In this document: positions 9,341 through 18,036 of the stretch, one piece after another | Layout: the number at the start of each line of letters is the position of its first letter | Position numbering within the stretch: position 1 is the stretch's first letter | Source of the DNA: Lysinibacillus sp. FSL K6-0232 | Lineage (GTDB): Bacteria; Bacillota; Bacilli; Bacillales_A; Planococcaceae | Length of the DNA: 64,000 nt | Assembly (NCBI RefSeq): GCF_038008325.1 | Contig: NZ_JBBOYW010000001.1 | Location: 1,478,001 to 1,542,000, forward strand | Direction of reading: 5' to 3' | Made by a program: the position numbers and the translations under genes | Notes under the pieces: generated by a model | Seen by the model: the letters and a program-made list of their open reading frames with translations, nothing else | Told to the model about the DNA's origin: nothing | The model's database searches: none

Positions 9341-10744
9341 ATGAAAAAAATCATTAAAGGTGGACGAGTAGCAACGGCTGCGGATGTTTTTGAGGCAGAT
9401 ATTTTAATTGAGAACGGAAAAATCGCGCAAATTGGGCAAAGCTTAGAGGCTGCTGGTGCGGAAGTAATTGATGCCACTGGTAAGCTTGTACTACCAGGGG
9501 GAATTGATCCGCATACACATTTAGATATGCCATTTAATAATACGGTAACAGATGATGACTGGAAATCTGGCACGATTGCAGCAGCATTTGGTGGCACAAC
9601 GACGATTTTGGATTTTTGTTTAACAGCAGGAGAGGAAAAGCTAGCAACAGCCGTAGCCAAATGGCATAACAAGGCAAAAGGGAAATCTGCTATTGACTAT
9701 GGGTTCCATTTAATGATTGGTGATTTAACACCAGAAACCACAGCCGAATTACCTAAAATTTTAGAGCAGGAGGGGATTACCTCCATCAAAGTCTTTATGG
9801 CATATGCAAAGGAATTTCAAGCGACAGATCGTACATTATTTAAAGCCTTTAAAATTGCCAAGAACCTTGGGGCAGTAGTGATGGTGCATTGTGAGAATGG
9901 CTCTGTGATTGATGAGCTTGTGGAAGAAGCGAGAAGCGCTGGTCAGAAGGAGCCAATTTATCATGCATTGACACGTCCAGCAGAGCTTGAGGGTGAGGCA
10001 ACAAAGCGTGCTATTGAATTAGCGCATATCGCAGGTGCGAAGCTTTATGTCGTGCATGTTACATGCAAGGAAGCAGTGGATGAAATTATTGCTGCGCGTG
10101 AAAAGGGCTATGATGTTTATGGTGAAACATGTCCACCATATTTAACGCTTGATCAATCTGCTTTAGCACAGCCGGGCTTTGAGGGTGCAAAATATGTTTG
10201 GTCACCACCGCTGCGTCCGAAATACCATCAGGAGCATTTATGGCATGCATTAAAGGCAAAGCAGCTACAGACAATTGGCTCTGACCAATGCTCCTTTAGC
10301 TTTAAGGGTAAAAAGCAGCTAGGCTTAAATGACTTCTCGAAAATACCAAATGGCGGACCATTCATTGAAGACCGCTTCAGTATTTTATATTCCGAGGGTG
10401 TAGCAAAAGGTAGAATTTCCATCCATGAATTTGTTGATATGATTGCTACGAGTGCCGCAAAAATATTTGGCTTATTCCCGCAAAAGGGAACAATTGCTAT
10501 TGGCTCTGATGCGGATATTGTTATTTTTGATCCTGAGGCAAAGCGCCAAATTTCTGCTAAAACACATCATATGAATGTTGATTATAACCCATATGAAGGC
10601 TGGGAGGTGACGGGTGAACCTGTTAGTGTACTTGTTCGAGGAGAATATGTTATTAAAAACAAGGAATTTGTAGGCGTACTTGGTAGCGGGCAATATATTA
10701 AACGTCCATTACAGGCAGTCACGAAGGAAGCAGTGGAGATTTAA
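9341..10744 (+). CDS. hydA: Dihydropyrimidinase
   Basis: 467 residues, a typical length. It hydrolyses 5,6-dihydropyrimidines to N-carbamoyl-beta-amino acids. The cyclic amidohydrolase fold is seen from GGIDPHTHLDMPF (zinc histidines, about residue 57), through TSIKVFMAYAKEF, whose lysine is the one carboxylated to bridge the two metals, to HCENG and VVHVT with further histidine ligands. The substrate-loop region PPLRPKYHQ and the C-terminal beta-sandwich with GSDADIVIFDP are intact. A ribosome site GGGTGAGGG precedes the ATG. It lies 36 bases after the amidohydrolase and 91 bases before preT, with a hairpin in that gap. Confidence 0.93.
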   Translation: MKKIIKGGRVATAADVFEADILIENGKIAQIGQSLEAAGAEVIDATGKLVLPGGIDPHTHLDMPFNNTVTDDDWKSGTIAAAFGGTTTILDFCLTAGEEKLATAVAKWHNKAKGKSAIDYGFHLMIGDLTPETTAELPKILEQEGITSIKVFMAYAKEFQATDRTLFKAFKIAKNLGAVVMVHCENGSVIDELVEEARSAGQKEPIYHALTRPAELEGEATKRAIELAHIAGAKLYVVHVTCKEAVDEIIAAREKGYDVYGETCPPYLTLDQSALAQPGFEGAKYVWSPPLRPKYHQEHLWHALKAKQLQTIGSDQCSFSFKGKKQLGLNDFSKIPNGGPFIEDRFSILYSEGVAKGRISIHEFVDMIATSAAKIFGLFPQKGTIAIGSDADIVIFDPEAKRQISAKTHHMNVDYNPYEGWEVTGEPVSVLVRGEYVIKNKEFVGVLGSGQYIKRPLQAVTKEAVEI

Positions 10745-10753
10745 TGGAGCGGG

Positions 10754-10791
10754 CCGATTGTTTTGGATGGAGAGCAAAGCAATCGGTTTTG
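10754..10791 (+). terminator. Hairpin with T-run between hydA and preT
   Basis: CCGATTGTTTTG pairs with CAAAGCAATCGG around a nine-base loop and is followed by TTTTG. It could lower read-through into preT or protect the upstream message; the genes beyond still belong to the same pathway. Confidence 0.65.
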
Positions 10792-10835
10792 TCGTAGATG
10801 CACGGAAAAAATGAACACATGAGGGGGATGTGGAA

Positions 10836-12203
10836 ATGGCTCCGATTCAAGAAAATACGATGACCATGCAGTTGAAGCGTAATTTTGTGGAAATTACCAA
10901 GAAAATGACAAAGAGTGAAGCGATTGAGGAAGCCAATCGTTGTCTATATTGCTATGATGCACCTTGTATTCAAGCTTGTCCAACAAGTATTCAAATTCCA
11001 AATTTCATAAAAAAAATTGCATCTGGTAATATGAAGGGCTCTGCCACGACTATATTAGAAGCAAACCCTATTGGTGCAAGCTGTGCAAGGGTTTGTCCAA
11101 CAGAGGAACTATGTGAAGGGGCGTGTGTCTTACATGCTGCAACAAAGCCGATTCGAATTGGCGAGTTACAGCGCTATGCAACAGATTGGGCAATGGAAAC
11201 AAATGCACAGCTATTTAAGGCTGGGCAAAGCAATGGACAGAAGGTAGCTATTATTGGTGCGGGCCCTGCTGGTTTATCAGCAGCGCGTGAGCTAAGTCGA
11301 TTAGGCTATCAAGTAACGATTTATGAGGCCGAGGCAAAGGCTGGAGGCTTAGGCAGCTATGGTATTGTCGCATTCCGATTACCAAATGAAGTGGTCGATT
11401 GGGAAGTGGCACAAATTGAACAGCTTGGTGTGACGATTCAAACCAATACAACAGTTGGTGTGGATATTACCGCAGATGATATTTTAGCGCAGTACGATAG
11501 CGTTATTTTAGCAGTTGGGATGGGGGCAGTACCTAACTTAGGTATTGAAGGTGAGGATTTACAGGGTGTACATGATGCGATTGCATTTGTGCGAGCAACA
11601 AAGATAGGAACGCTTACAAATGATCTTGCTGGCAAGCGTGTAGCGGTGATTGGTGCTGGTAATACAGCAATTGATGGTGCAACATGTGCAGTACGTCTAG
11701 GGGCAGATAATGTCCAAATTTTATATCGAAGAACACAAAAAGAAATGACAGCGTATAAATTTGAATATGAATTTGCTAAGCAGGATGGGGTGGAATTTAA
11801 GTGGTTAACAGCACCAAAGAAAATACTTGGCAATAAAGACGGGCAAGTGACAGGGATTGAATGTGTCAAAATGCAGCTTGGTGAGGCTGGCCCTGATGGA
11901 CGTCAAAGACCAGAGGAGATAAAGGGTTCTAATTTTGTGATTGAAGTGGATGCCGTTATTAAAGCGATTGGGCAAACGCGCTTTGTTTCGCTAATTGAAG
12001 CATTTGGTTTGGCACATACCAATGGGGTTGTTGATATTGATGAAACAACAATGCAAACATCTAATGACAAAGTGTTTGCCTGTGGAGATGTTGTCTTTGG
12101 CAATGGACAGGGTGAAGCGATGGTGGTGACCGCTGTACAGCAAGGAAAAGATGCAGCATACAAGATTCATGAACGTTTAAGAAAACCAAGTGAGATTGCA
12201 TAA
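10836..12203 (+). CDS. preT: NAD-dependent dihydropyrimidine dehydrogenase, small subunit PreT
   Basis: 455 residues. The flavin and electron-input subunit of the enzyme that interconverts uracil or thymine and the 5,6-dihydro form. An N-terminal iron-sulfur domain carries cysteine clusters CLYCYDAPCIQACP and CARVCPTEELCEGAC. It is followed by an FAD-binding Rossmann motif (GAGPAGLSAARELSRLG, about residue 135) and a second nucleotide motif (GAGNTAID, about 270). The domain order is that of the glutamate synthase small-subunit family, but the neighbour preA decides the identity. The ATG at 10836 has GAGGGGG at good spacing; a GTG two codons upstream is less well placed. preA follows after 14 bases. 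Confidence 0.92.
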   Translation: MAPIQENTMTMQLKRNFVEITKKMTKSEAIEEANRCLYCYDAPCIQACPTSIQIPNFIKKIASGNMKGSATTILEANPIGASCARVCPTEELCEGACVLHAATKPIRIGELQRYATDWAMETNAQLFKAGQSNGQKVAIIGAGPAGLSAARELSRLGYQVTIYEAEAKAGGLGSYGIVAFRLPNEVVDWEVAQIEQLGVTIQTNTTVGVDITADDILAQYDSVILAVGMGAVPNLGIEGEDLQGVHDAIAFVRATKIGTLTNDLAGKRVAVIGAGNTAIDGATCAVRLGADNVQILYRRTQKEMTAYKFEYEFAKQDGVEFKWLTAPKKILGNKDGQVTGIECVKMQLGEAGPDGRQRPEEIKGSNFVIEVDAVIKAIGQTRFVSLIEAFGLAHTNGVVDIDETTMQTSNDKVFACGDVVFGNGQGEAMVVTAVQQGKDAAYKIHERLRKPSEIA

Positions 12204-12217
12204 AAGGGGGAGCTTAC

Positions 12218-13480
12218 ATGGCAGACTTACACATTAATTTAGCGGGCATCCAATCGCCGAATCCATTTTGGCTAGCATCCGCACCACCAACCAATTCAGG
12301 TTATCAGGTGCAACGGGCATTTGAAGCAGGCTGGGGTGGTGCTGTATGGAAAACATTAGGGGAGCCGATTTTAAATGTTTCCTCACGCTTTGCTGCTGTT
12401 AGCTATAATGGTCAGCGTGTTGCAGGCTTCAACAATATTGAACTTATTACAGACCGTCCGTTAGAAGTAAATTTACAAGAAATTTATGACACGAAAAAGA
12501 AATTTCCGAATCACGCGATTATTGCCTCGCTAATGGTGGAGCCAAAGCAGGAAAAGTGGCATGAAATTGTAAAGCGTGTAGAAAATGTGGGGGTGGATGG
12601 TCTTGAGCTTAACTTTGGTTGTCCACATGGGATGGCAGAACGAGGAATGGGTTCTGCCTCTGGTCAAGTCCCTGAATTGGTGGAAAAACAAACGTACTGG
12701 GTAAAGGAAGTGGCACGTACACCTGTTATTGTCAAGCTAACGCCAAACATTACGGATATTACAGTAACGGCGGAAGCGGCAACAAGAGGCGGAGCAGATG
12801 CAGTTAGTATGATTAATACCATTAATAGTTTAGCAGGTGTCGATTTAGAATCATGGAATACAGTGCCACATGTGGCAGGTAAAGGAGCACATGGCGGCTA
12901 TTGCGGCCCTGCTGTTAAACCAATTGCGCTCAATATGGTGGCAGAATGTGCGCGTAATCCATTGGTCAATGTACCGATTTCAGGTATTGGCGGCATCTCA
13001 AGCTGGCAGGATGCAGCAGAGTTTATTTTAATGGGCGCAACAGGCGTGCAGGTATGTACAGCGGCAATGCATCATGGCTTCAGCATTGTCGAGGATATGA
13101 TTGACGGGTTAAATAATTATTTAGATGATAAAGGCTTAGCATCGGTTATGGACTTGGTTGGTCGCTCTGTGCCAAGGTATTCAAACTGGGGCGATTTAGA
13201 CTTAAATTATAAAATTGTTGCAGAAATTAATAATGATATTTGTATTAATTGTAATAAATGTCATATTGCCTGTGAGGATACATCACATCAATGTATTGAT
13301 TTATATACAGAGAATGGGCGTCCAATGCTAAAGGTGCGTGAGGAGGATTGTGTCGGCTGTAATTTATGCTCCATTGTCTGTCCAGTGGATGGTGCGATTA
13401 CAATGGTTGAACGTCCATCAACGATTCCAGCGATGACGTGGAATGAACGCCAAGCACTGCTAAGCAGTCTAGCAAAATAA
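12218..13480 (+). CDS. preA: NAD-dependent dihydropyrimidine dehydrogenase, catalytic subunit PreA
   Basis: 420 residues. The N-terminal two thirds is a dihydroorotate-dehydrogenase-like FMN barrel, with NPFWLASAPPT at the start, the active-site loop GCPHGMAERGMGSASGQ at about 130, and FMN-phosphate motifs ISGIGGI and GATGVQVCTA. The C-terminus carries two 4Fe-4S clusters, CINCNKCHIACED and CVGCNLCSIVCPV. Against mammalian dihydropyrimidine dehydrogenase, where this loop holds the catalytic cysteine (GLACGQ), the corresponding residue here is serine (GSASGQ). The enzyme accepts electrons through PreT. A GGGGGAG site precedes the ATG. The pair should run uracil or thymine reduction, the first step of the pathway encoded here. 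Confidence 0.92.
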   Translation: MADLHINLAGIQSPNPFWLASAPPTNSGYQVQRAFEAGWGGAVWKTLGEPILNVSSRFAAVSYNGQRVAGFNNIELITDRPLEVNLQEIYDTKKKFPNHAIIASLMVEPKQEKWHEIVKRVENVGVDGLELNFGCPHGMAERGMGSASGQVPELVEKQTYWVKEVARTPVIVKLTPNITDITVTAEAATRGGADAVSMINTINSLAGVDLESWNTVPHVAGKGAHGGYCGPAVKPIALNMVAECARNPLVNVPISGIGGISSWQDAAEFILMGATGVQVCTAAMHHGFSIVEDMIDGLNNYLDDKGLASVMDLVGRSVPRYSNWGDLDLNYKIVAEINNDICINCNKCHIACEDTSHQCIDLYTENGRPMLKVREEDCVGCNLCSIVCPVDGAITMVERPSTIPAMTWNERQALLSSLAK

Positions 13481-13590
13481 AGACGCTTAACTAAAATCGA
13501 AATTCCACCTTCCCTCAGCGATTGCGATGGGGGAAGGCATAGCTTCATTGTAAGTTGTCACGGAAATCCACATAAAAGGAGAGAAACTTT

Positions 13591-15081
13591 ATGGAACGTG
13601 AAGGGAATTATTTAAAATCCCCAGATTTGCTTCCAGTGACACATCAACAAAGAAATATTGGAACATTTGGTTTTGCGGTAATTTGGGTAGGTATGGCAAT
13701 TGTGTTAGCTGCCTTTGCCATTGGCGGCTCAGCCATTATCAATCTATCCTTGCCAATGGTGATTTTAGCGACGCTAGTAGGGTCTTGCTTAATCGGTATT
13801 TTTATGACATTAATTGGCGATATAGGCATTGAGCATGGTTTATCCTTCCCTGTCTATATGCGTGCCCCATTTGGTATATTTGGTACGCATATCCCTTCAC
13901 TTGTGCGTGGGGTTACGGCTGCCTGTTGGTTTGGACTCAACACTTATTTTGGGGCATTAGCCATTAACGGTATTTTAAATCTATTATTTAGCTTTGATAA
14001 TTGGTTTATTTGTTTCCTTGTTTTTGCAACACTTCAGCTTTTTAATACATCACTAGGCATTAAATCGATTGAACGCTTTGCAGATTTAGCCGCACCGATT
14101 ATTATTTTAATTTCTTGCTGGATGTACTATACACTTGCAGATACAGCAGCAGCGCAAGGTAAAAATGTTTGGACGTGGGTGGAAGCTCCAACAACAGGCT
14201 TAGCTGCTTTTACGGCATTTATGGTAGTAGTGATGGCAAATATGGGCTTTTGGGCAACATTAGCAGCAGATATGCCATCATTATCGCGCTTCTTTAAAGC
14301 ACCGAAAAATGAGCGTAATTGGTTTAAGCGCAATAAAACACAGCTTGTGGGCTCATTAATTGTGATGCCCATTACCAATACATTTATTGTGACAATTGGG
14401 GCGATTTGCTATATGGCTGTAGCATCCGCTGACCCTATTAATGCTTTACAGCAAAGTGCAAGCGGCTTTATTTTAGGTATTTTATTGTTGATGATTGTAT
14501 TAGCGCAATGGTCCACAAATACCTCTGCAAATGTTGTGCCAGCCGCCACGATTTTCTCCAATATTGGCGGGCCAAAAGTACCGTTCTGGGTAGGCGTAGT
14601 CATTGCTGGGCTAATCGGTATTTTAGCACAGCCATGGAGCTTATTTGATGTAATGGTCAATGTATTACTCATTATTGGTGGAATCTTAACCGCAATTGTT
14701 GGTATTTTATTTGCTGATTATTATTTAATTCGCAAACGTCGTGTATATGTGAAAGACCTTTATGAACTAGAGGGGCAATTTAAGTATTATAAGGGCTTTA
14801 ATTTCGCTGGTTTAATTGCGTGGGTGATTGGTGGTGCTATCGCCAATATTTTCTCAACCTATTCTGCATTAGTAGGGTTTGTTGTTGGTGCATTTGTCTA
14901 TTATCTTTTAGCAAAATATTGGTGGTTTAAAAAATACCCACAAGCTGAGCTAGTGGAGCCGAGTGATGCTAAATATTTAGGCATTACAGTTGGACGTAAT
15001 TTAGATGAATTATTTGGCTCACAGGAACCAGAGGAGGCTGTACTGCCAGAGCAACCAGACCCTTTGTTAGAAATAAAATGA
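13591..15081 (+). CDS. NCS1-family nucleobase/allantoin-type permease
   Basis: 496 residues. A membrane permease of the nucleobase:cation symporter-1 family with about twelve hydrophobic helices, starting near residue 25 (FGFAVIWVGMAIVLAAFA). The family signature region includes FGIFGTHIPSLVRGVTAACWFG near residue 90, and NTSANVVPAATIFSN lies in the eighth helix region. The cytoplasmic tail is acidic and proline-rich. Family members carry uracil, cytosine, hydantoin or allantoin. The position after preA makes uracil or thymine uptake most likely. The ATG follows AAAGGAGAG. The 110-base gap before it holds a CCTTCCC/GGGGAAGG hairpin without a T-run. Confidence 0.87.
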   Translation: MEREGNYLKSPDLLPVTHQQRNIGTFGFAVIWVGMAIVLAAFAIGGSAIINLSLPMVILATLVGSCLIGIFMTLIGDIGIEHGLSFPVYMRAPFGIFGTHIPSLVRGVTAACWFGLNTYFGALAINGILNLLFSFDNWFICFLVFATLQLFNTSLGIKSIERFADLAAPIIILISCWMYYTLADTAAAQGKNVWTWVEAPTTGLAAFTAFMVVVMANMGFWATLAADMPSLSRFFKAPKNERNWFKRNKTQLVGSLIVMPITNTFIVTIGAICYMAVASADPINALQQSASGFILGILLLMIVLAQWSTNTSANVVPAATIFSNIGGPKVPFWVGVVIAGLIGILAQPWSLFDVMVNVLLIIGGILTAIVGILFADYYLIRKRRVYVKDLYELEGQFKYYKGFNFAGLIAWVIGGAIANIFSTYSALVGFVVGAFVYYLLAKYWWFKKYPQAELVEPSDAKYLGITVGRNLDELFGSQEPEEAVLPEQPDPLLEIK

Positions 15082-15116
15082 TCAGGAAAATTTAAAAGAA
15101 GGTGAGAGGATGGCGC

Positions 15117-15326
15117 ATGTCCGAATTCCAACAAAGTACCGAAGAAATCCAAAAAATAGATCAGTATTTGGATAAGGGCTATAAAATTAACTATGTCTAT
15201 GAAAATTTAAGCGGAATGTTTGTGGAATTTACACGTCAAAAAGAGGCTATATTACTACAAATTTTAACAGCAGATGCACGCAAATATTTCGCTGCCAAAT
15301 TACAGGAGCAGACATTATTACAATAA
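15117..15326 (+). CDS. Small uncharacterised protein at the end of the pyrimidine operon
   Basis: 69 residues, soluble, with predicted helices and no recognised domain. The ATG at 15117 sits about ten bases after AAGGTGAG; a GTG at 15102 would overlap that site. It lies 35 bases after the permease with no terminator between, and a strong terminator follows its stop, so it is the last gene of the operon. This suggests a function linked to pyrimidine use or to the permease, but nothing in the sequence shows what. YENLSGMFVEFTRQ and LQILTADARKYFA are possible conserved patches. Confidence 0.65.
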   Translation: MSEFQQSTEEIQKIDQYLDKGYKINYVYENLSGMFVEFTRQKEAILLQILTADARKYFAAKLQEQTLLQ

Positions 15327-15330
15327 TTGT

Positions 15331-15371
15331 AAACGCTATTCCATTTGTTGCCTAAATGGAATAGCGTTTTC
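15331..15371 (+). terminator. Terminator of the pyrimidine operon
   Basis: AAACGCTATTCCATTT pairs with AAATGGAATAGCGTTT around a short loop (TGTTGCCT region) and ends in TTTTCG. It also lies 30 bases beyond the end of the convergent minus-strand gene and may serve both. Confidence 0.88.
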
Positions 15372-15402
15372 GTCTTATGGTATATTAAGCACTTTGCTCG
15401 CT

Positions 15403-16164
15403 TTACCCTTTACGCATAATAAAGCTTAAATGCCTGCCTGCTTGCTTATCTTGACGATAGGAGAAGCCAGTGGGACTTAAAAATGTACATGTTGTATCAA
15501 TATGGATTTGCGTAGCTGGAATGCCCGCAAGCTCACATTGCTTTTTGACGGTTTGTTGATTATCAATATGATATTTATTCGTATCAGCGTTGTAATACAT
15601 AAAGTCCTCTGCATAGCCAAGCTGATGGAACTTTTCAAAGACATCCGCATCCACTTCAAACTTTTGCTGACTAAGTGCCATACCAATTTGCACATGGAAA
15701 TCCTCTGGATGACAATGCTCTTCTGTCAGTAAATGTTGGAATAGCTTAGGCGTAATTTCCTTCACAGTTCCTTGCCAGCCCGAATGAATAACACCAACCA
15801 GCCCTGTAGCAGCATGATAAAACATAACAGGCACACAATCGGCTGTAAAGCTACATAATAAAATATGTGGCTCTAGTGTATAAAGCGCATCAGCATTTTT
15901 AATTGCGCTATCCATGTGGAGAGCACCACGCCCTTTATCAGCCGCTGTAACACGATGAAAGTTGGCACTATGTGTTTGTTCCGTACAGACAAAGTCCTGT
16001 AAATCACAATGTAGGGCAGTTGCTAGTTGTTGACGGTTTTCAATGATATTTTGAGTGTTATCACAAATATGCAATGCCATATTATTGTGCTCGTGCGCCA
16101 TTATGTTCTTTAAGGTAGTACCTGCAATAAAGCGTTCATTATCTATATAAATTTTTGTTTTCAT
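15403..16164 (-). CDS. pgeF: Laccase-domain protein PgeF/YlmD (peptidoglycan editing / purine nucleoside enzyme)
   Basis: 253 residues. DUF152 family, once annotated as polyphenol oxidase. Family members act as purine nucleoside phosphorylase or adenosine deaminase in vitro, and E. coli YfiH/PgeF corrects L-Ser-containing peptidoglycan precursors. Conserved metal-site motifs are TEQTHS (about residue 62), FTADCVPVMF with the key cysteine, and HSGWQGTVKEI with the key histidine. The start ATG at 16164 follows GAGGTGAGC. In B. subtilis the homologue lies near the division genes; here it stands alone in an accessory region, so a second copy may exist elsewhere in the genome. Confidence 0.87.
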   Translation of the reverse strand: MKTKIYIDNERFIAGTTLKNIMAHEHNNMALHICDNTQNIIENRQQLATALHCDLQDFVCTEQTHSANFHRVTAADKGRGALHMDSAIKNADALYTLEPHILLCSFTADCVPVMFYHAATGLVGVIHSGWQGTVKEITPKLFQHLLTEEHCHPEDFHVQIGMALSQQKFEVDADVFEKFHQLGYAEDFMYYNADTNKYHIDNQQTVKKQCELAGIPATQIHIDTTCTFLSPTGFSYRQDKQAGRHLSFIMRKG

Positions 16165-16310
16165 TTGCTCACCTCATTTTCCTATATAGGATGACTTACG
16201 AAATGCATAGGTTGCGTTTTGACGCACCTTCTTTCCCTTGCCTAGACATAATAAATCGCCTCCCTCACATATAGTATGGAGGAGTCATGTAGAGGGGGGA
16301 AATATAAACA

Positions 16311-16937
16311 GTGAATCAACTAAATATATTACTACTTTGCCAATTAGGTATGGGCCTTTTTTGGATTATTACATATCTATTCATTATTTATAAAGGATGG
16401 CAAGAGAAAAAATACGGTATGCCTATGGCTGCCATTTGTGCCAATATTTCATGGGAGTTTATCTTTGCTTTTCTCTATCCACAAAATGAACTACAGCGAG
16501 TTATTACGCTTATTTGGCTAGTATTAGACATCTTTATATTAATGCAATTTTTACGCTATGCGCCAAAAGAATACAAAAAAATTATTTCTAGCAAATTATT
16601 ATATTTATCCTTTGTCATCACGTTGATTGCTAGCTTTTTCATTATTTTAGGTATTGTCCATGAGTTTCATGATTTTGAAGGGAAGTACGCAGCATTTTTC
16701 CAAAATCTTATGATGTCAGGATTATTTATTGCCTTATTGGTGCAAAGAGGGAATTTAGCTGGTCAATCGATGGGGATAGCTTTCTGTAAAATGATTGGTA
16801 CGTTGTTCGCGTCAGTTGGCTTTTACCTTTACTTTAGAACACCATTGATTACCATTATCTCTATGGCAACCCTCTTTTATGATTGGCTCTATATTCTATT
16901 AATTTATCGATTACAGCATAAAAAATTGGCGAAATAG
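16311..16937 (+). CDS. Seven-helix membrane protein resembling transmembrane terpene cyclases
   Basis: 208 residues with about seven hydrophobic helices and short loops. The second helix carries NISWEF at about residue 43-48, and the last holds FYDWLYILL at about 189-197. The Pyr4/PaxB-type integral membrane terpene cyclases share this size and topology, with a catalytic glutamate in an N-x-x-W-E motif and an aspartate in the last helix, so both catalytic acids appear to be present. This is an inference from motif and topology only. No prenyltransferase or terpene gene is adjacent. GTG at 16311 follows AGAGGGGGGA. It could also be an unrelated small membrane protein. Confidence 0.55.
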   Translation: MNQLNILLLCQLGMGLFWIITYLFIIYKGWQEKKYGMPMAAICANISWEFIFAFLYPQNELQRVITLIWLVLDIFILMQFLRYAPKEYKKIISSKLLYLSFVITLIASFFIILGIVHEFHDFEGKYAAFFQNLMMSGLFIALLVQRGNLAGQSMGIAFCKMIGTLFASVGFYLYFRTPLITIISMATLFYDWLYILLIYRLQHKKLAK

Positions 16938-17168
16938 GCTTTTTTAAACATTCTTTTATTATGCAATTTATTAGTAATGTATCCCAATTACAAGAATGTT
17001 GCAACTTTATGACAAGGCTTATATTAAGGAATGGCGTTAGAACGGGCATCAGCATCTTATTCTTTACGTGTGTCATGCAATTGTAAAAATCCTTCCAAAT
17101 ATTTTGTGGTGATTATTGCTTTGTAACGCTTTACGATAATCATAGAGCAAACAGGAAGGATGGTAGAT

Positions 17169-17777
17169 ATGTTTAAAAAAATAAAAAAAGTAACACTCGC
17201 TTCAGTAGTAGCAGCTTCATTAGTCGTACCAGTAGCGGCAATGGCAGCCGAATCCTATACAGTGACACCGGGTGACACGCTGTGGAAAATTGCCTTAAAA
17301 ACGGAAACGGGTGTACAGGAGCTAATTGATGCGAATCCACAGCTTGCCAATCCAAATCAAATCGAACCAGGGCAAAACATTCATATCCCTGTAAAGGAAC
17401 AGGCAAGTGTTGAACAAGAGGTTGTTAAGCTTGTCAATGTGGAACGTGCCAAAGCAGGTCTTCCAGCATTACAAGAGGATTGGGAGCTATCAAGAGTAGC
17501 TAAATATAAATCTCAAGATATGCATGATAAAAAATATTTTGACCACACAAGCCCAACATATGGTACACCTTTTACCATGATGAAAAGCTTTGGCATTACG
17601 TATAAATCAGCTGGTGAAAATATTGCAAAAGGTCAACGTTCAGCACAAGAAGTCGTAACAGCTTGGATGAACAGTGATGGACATCGCGCCAATATCCTCA
17701 GCAAAAGCTACACGCATATCGGTGTAGGATATGTACAGGATGGCAACTACTGGACACAAATGTTTATACAAAAATAA
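17169..17777 (+). CDS. Secreted LysM and CAP-domain protein (YkwD/SafA-like)
   Basis: 202 residues. A Sec signal peptide (MFKKIKKVTLASVVAASL, ending near AMAAE) is followed by one LysM peptidoglycan-binding repeat (about 30-75, YTVTPGDTLWKIA ... IEPGQNIHIP). A C-terminal CAP/SCP domain follows (about 85-200), with the usual histidines in YFDHTSP and GHRANIL and the glutamate in SAGENIA. It should be secreted and cell-wall bound; the CAP domain's job in bacilli is not settled. ATG 17169 is better spaced from AGGAAGGA than the in-frame ATG at 17160. It is a single gene with its own terminator. The 230 bases upstream show no obvious feature. Confidence 0.9.
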   Translation: MFKKIKKVTLASVVAASLVVPVAAMAAESYTVTPGDTLWKIALKTETGVQELIDANPQLANPNQIEPGQNIHIPVKEQASVEQEVVKLVNVERAKAGLPALQEDWELSRVAKYKSQDMHDKKYFDHTSPTYGTPFTMMKSFGITYKSAGENIAKGQRSAQEVVTAWMNSDGHRANILSKSYTHIGVGYVQDGNYWTQMFIQK

Positions 17778-17786
17778 TGATATGGA

Positions 17787-17833
17787 ACTGTCCTGAACTT
17801 AGCGATGACTAAGGTCAGGACAGTTTTTTAGGA
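17787..17833 (+). terminator. Terminator after the LysM-CAP gene
   Basis: ACTGTCCTGA and CTTAG pair with CTAAG and TCAGGACAGT, with one mismatch between the two segments, followed by six Ts. Confidence 0.9.
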
Positions 17834-17905
17834 TTGAAGTGTGAATGCTTGAGGTTAGGAAAGTAAAGCGTCAATAAGCTAGAGTATAAAGTGTAGTAAA
17901 TCAAG

Positions 17906-17938
17906 CATTCTCTAATATCCCTAGGAGAATGTTTTTTT
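17906..17938 (+). terminator. Second terminator-like hairpin without a gene before it
   Basis: CATTCTC pairs with GAGAATG around a 12-base loop, then seven Ts. About 75 bases separate it from the previous terminator and no gene lies between, so it may be a leftover of lost DNA or end a short transcript. Confidence 0.5.
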
Positions 17939-18036
17939 GTGCCAAAACAAATAAAAATACATCAAAAGCAACACACTATTAGCAATAGCCGAATAAGATG
18001 TTTCTGTAGTAAAACGATAAAGGTAGGTGTGAGCGG

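Noticed and set aside
13520..13550. Terminator between preA and the permease
   Set aside because: CCTTCCC/GGGGAAGG forms a hairpin but no T-run follows, so it is mentioned only under the permease.
15110..15175. ATG at 15110 as start of a gene after the permease
   Set aside because: That frame closes after about 20 codons, whereas the frame from ATG 15117 stays open to the operon terminator.
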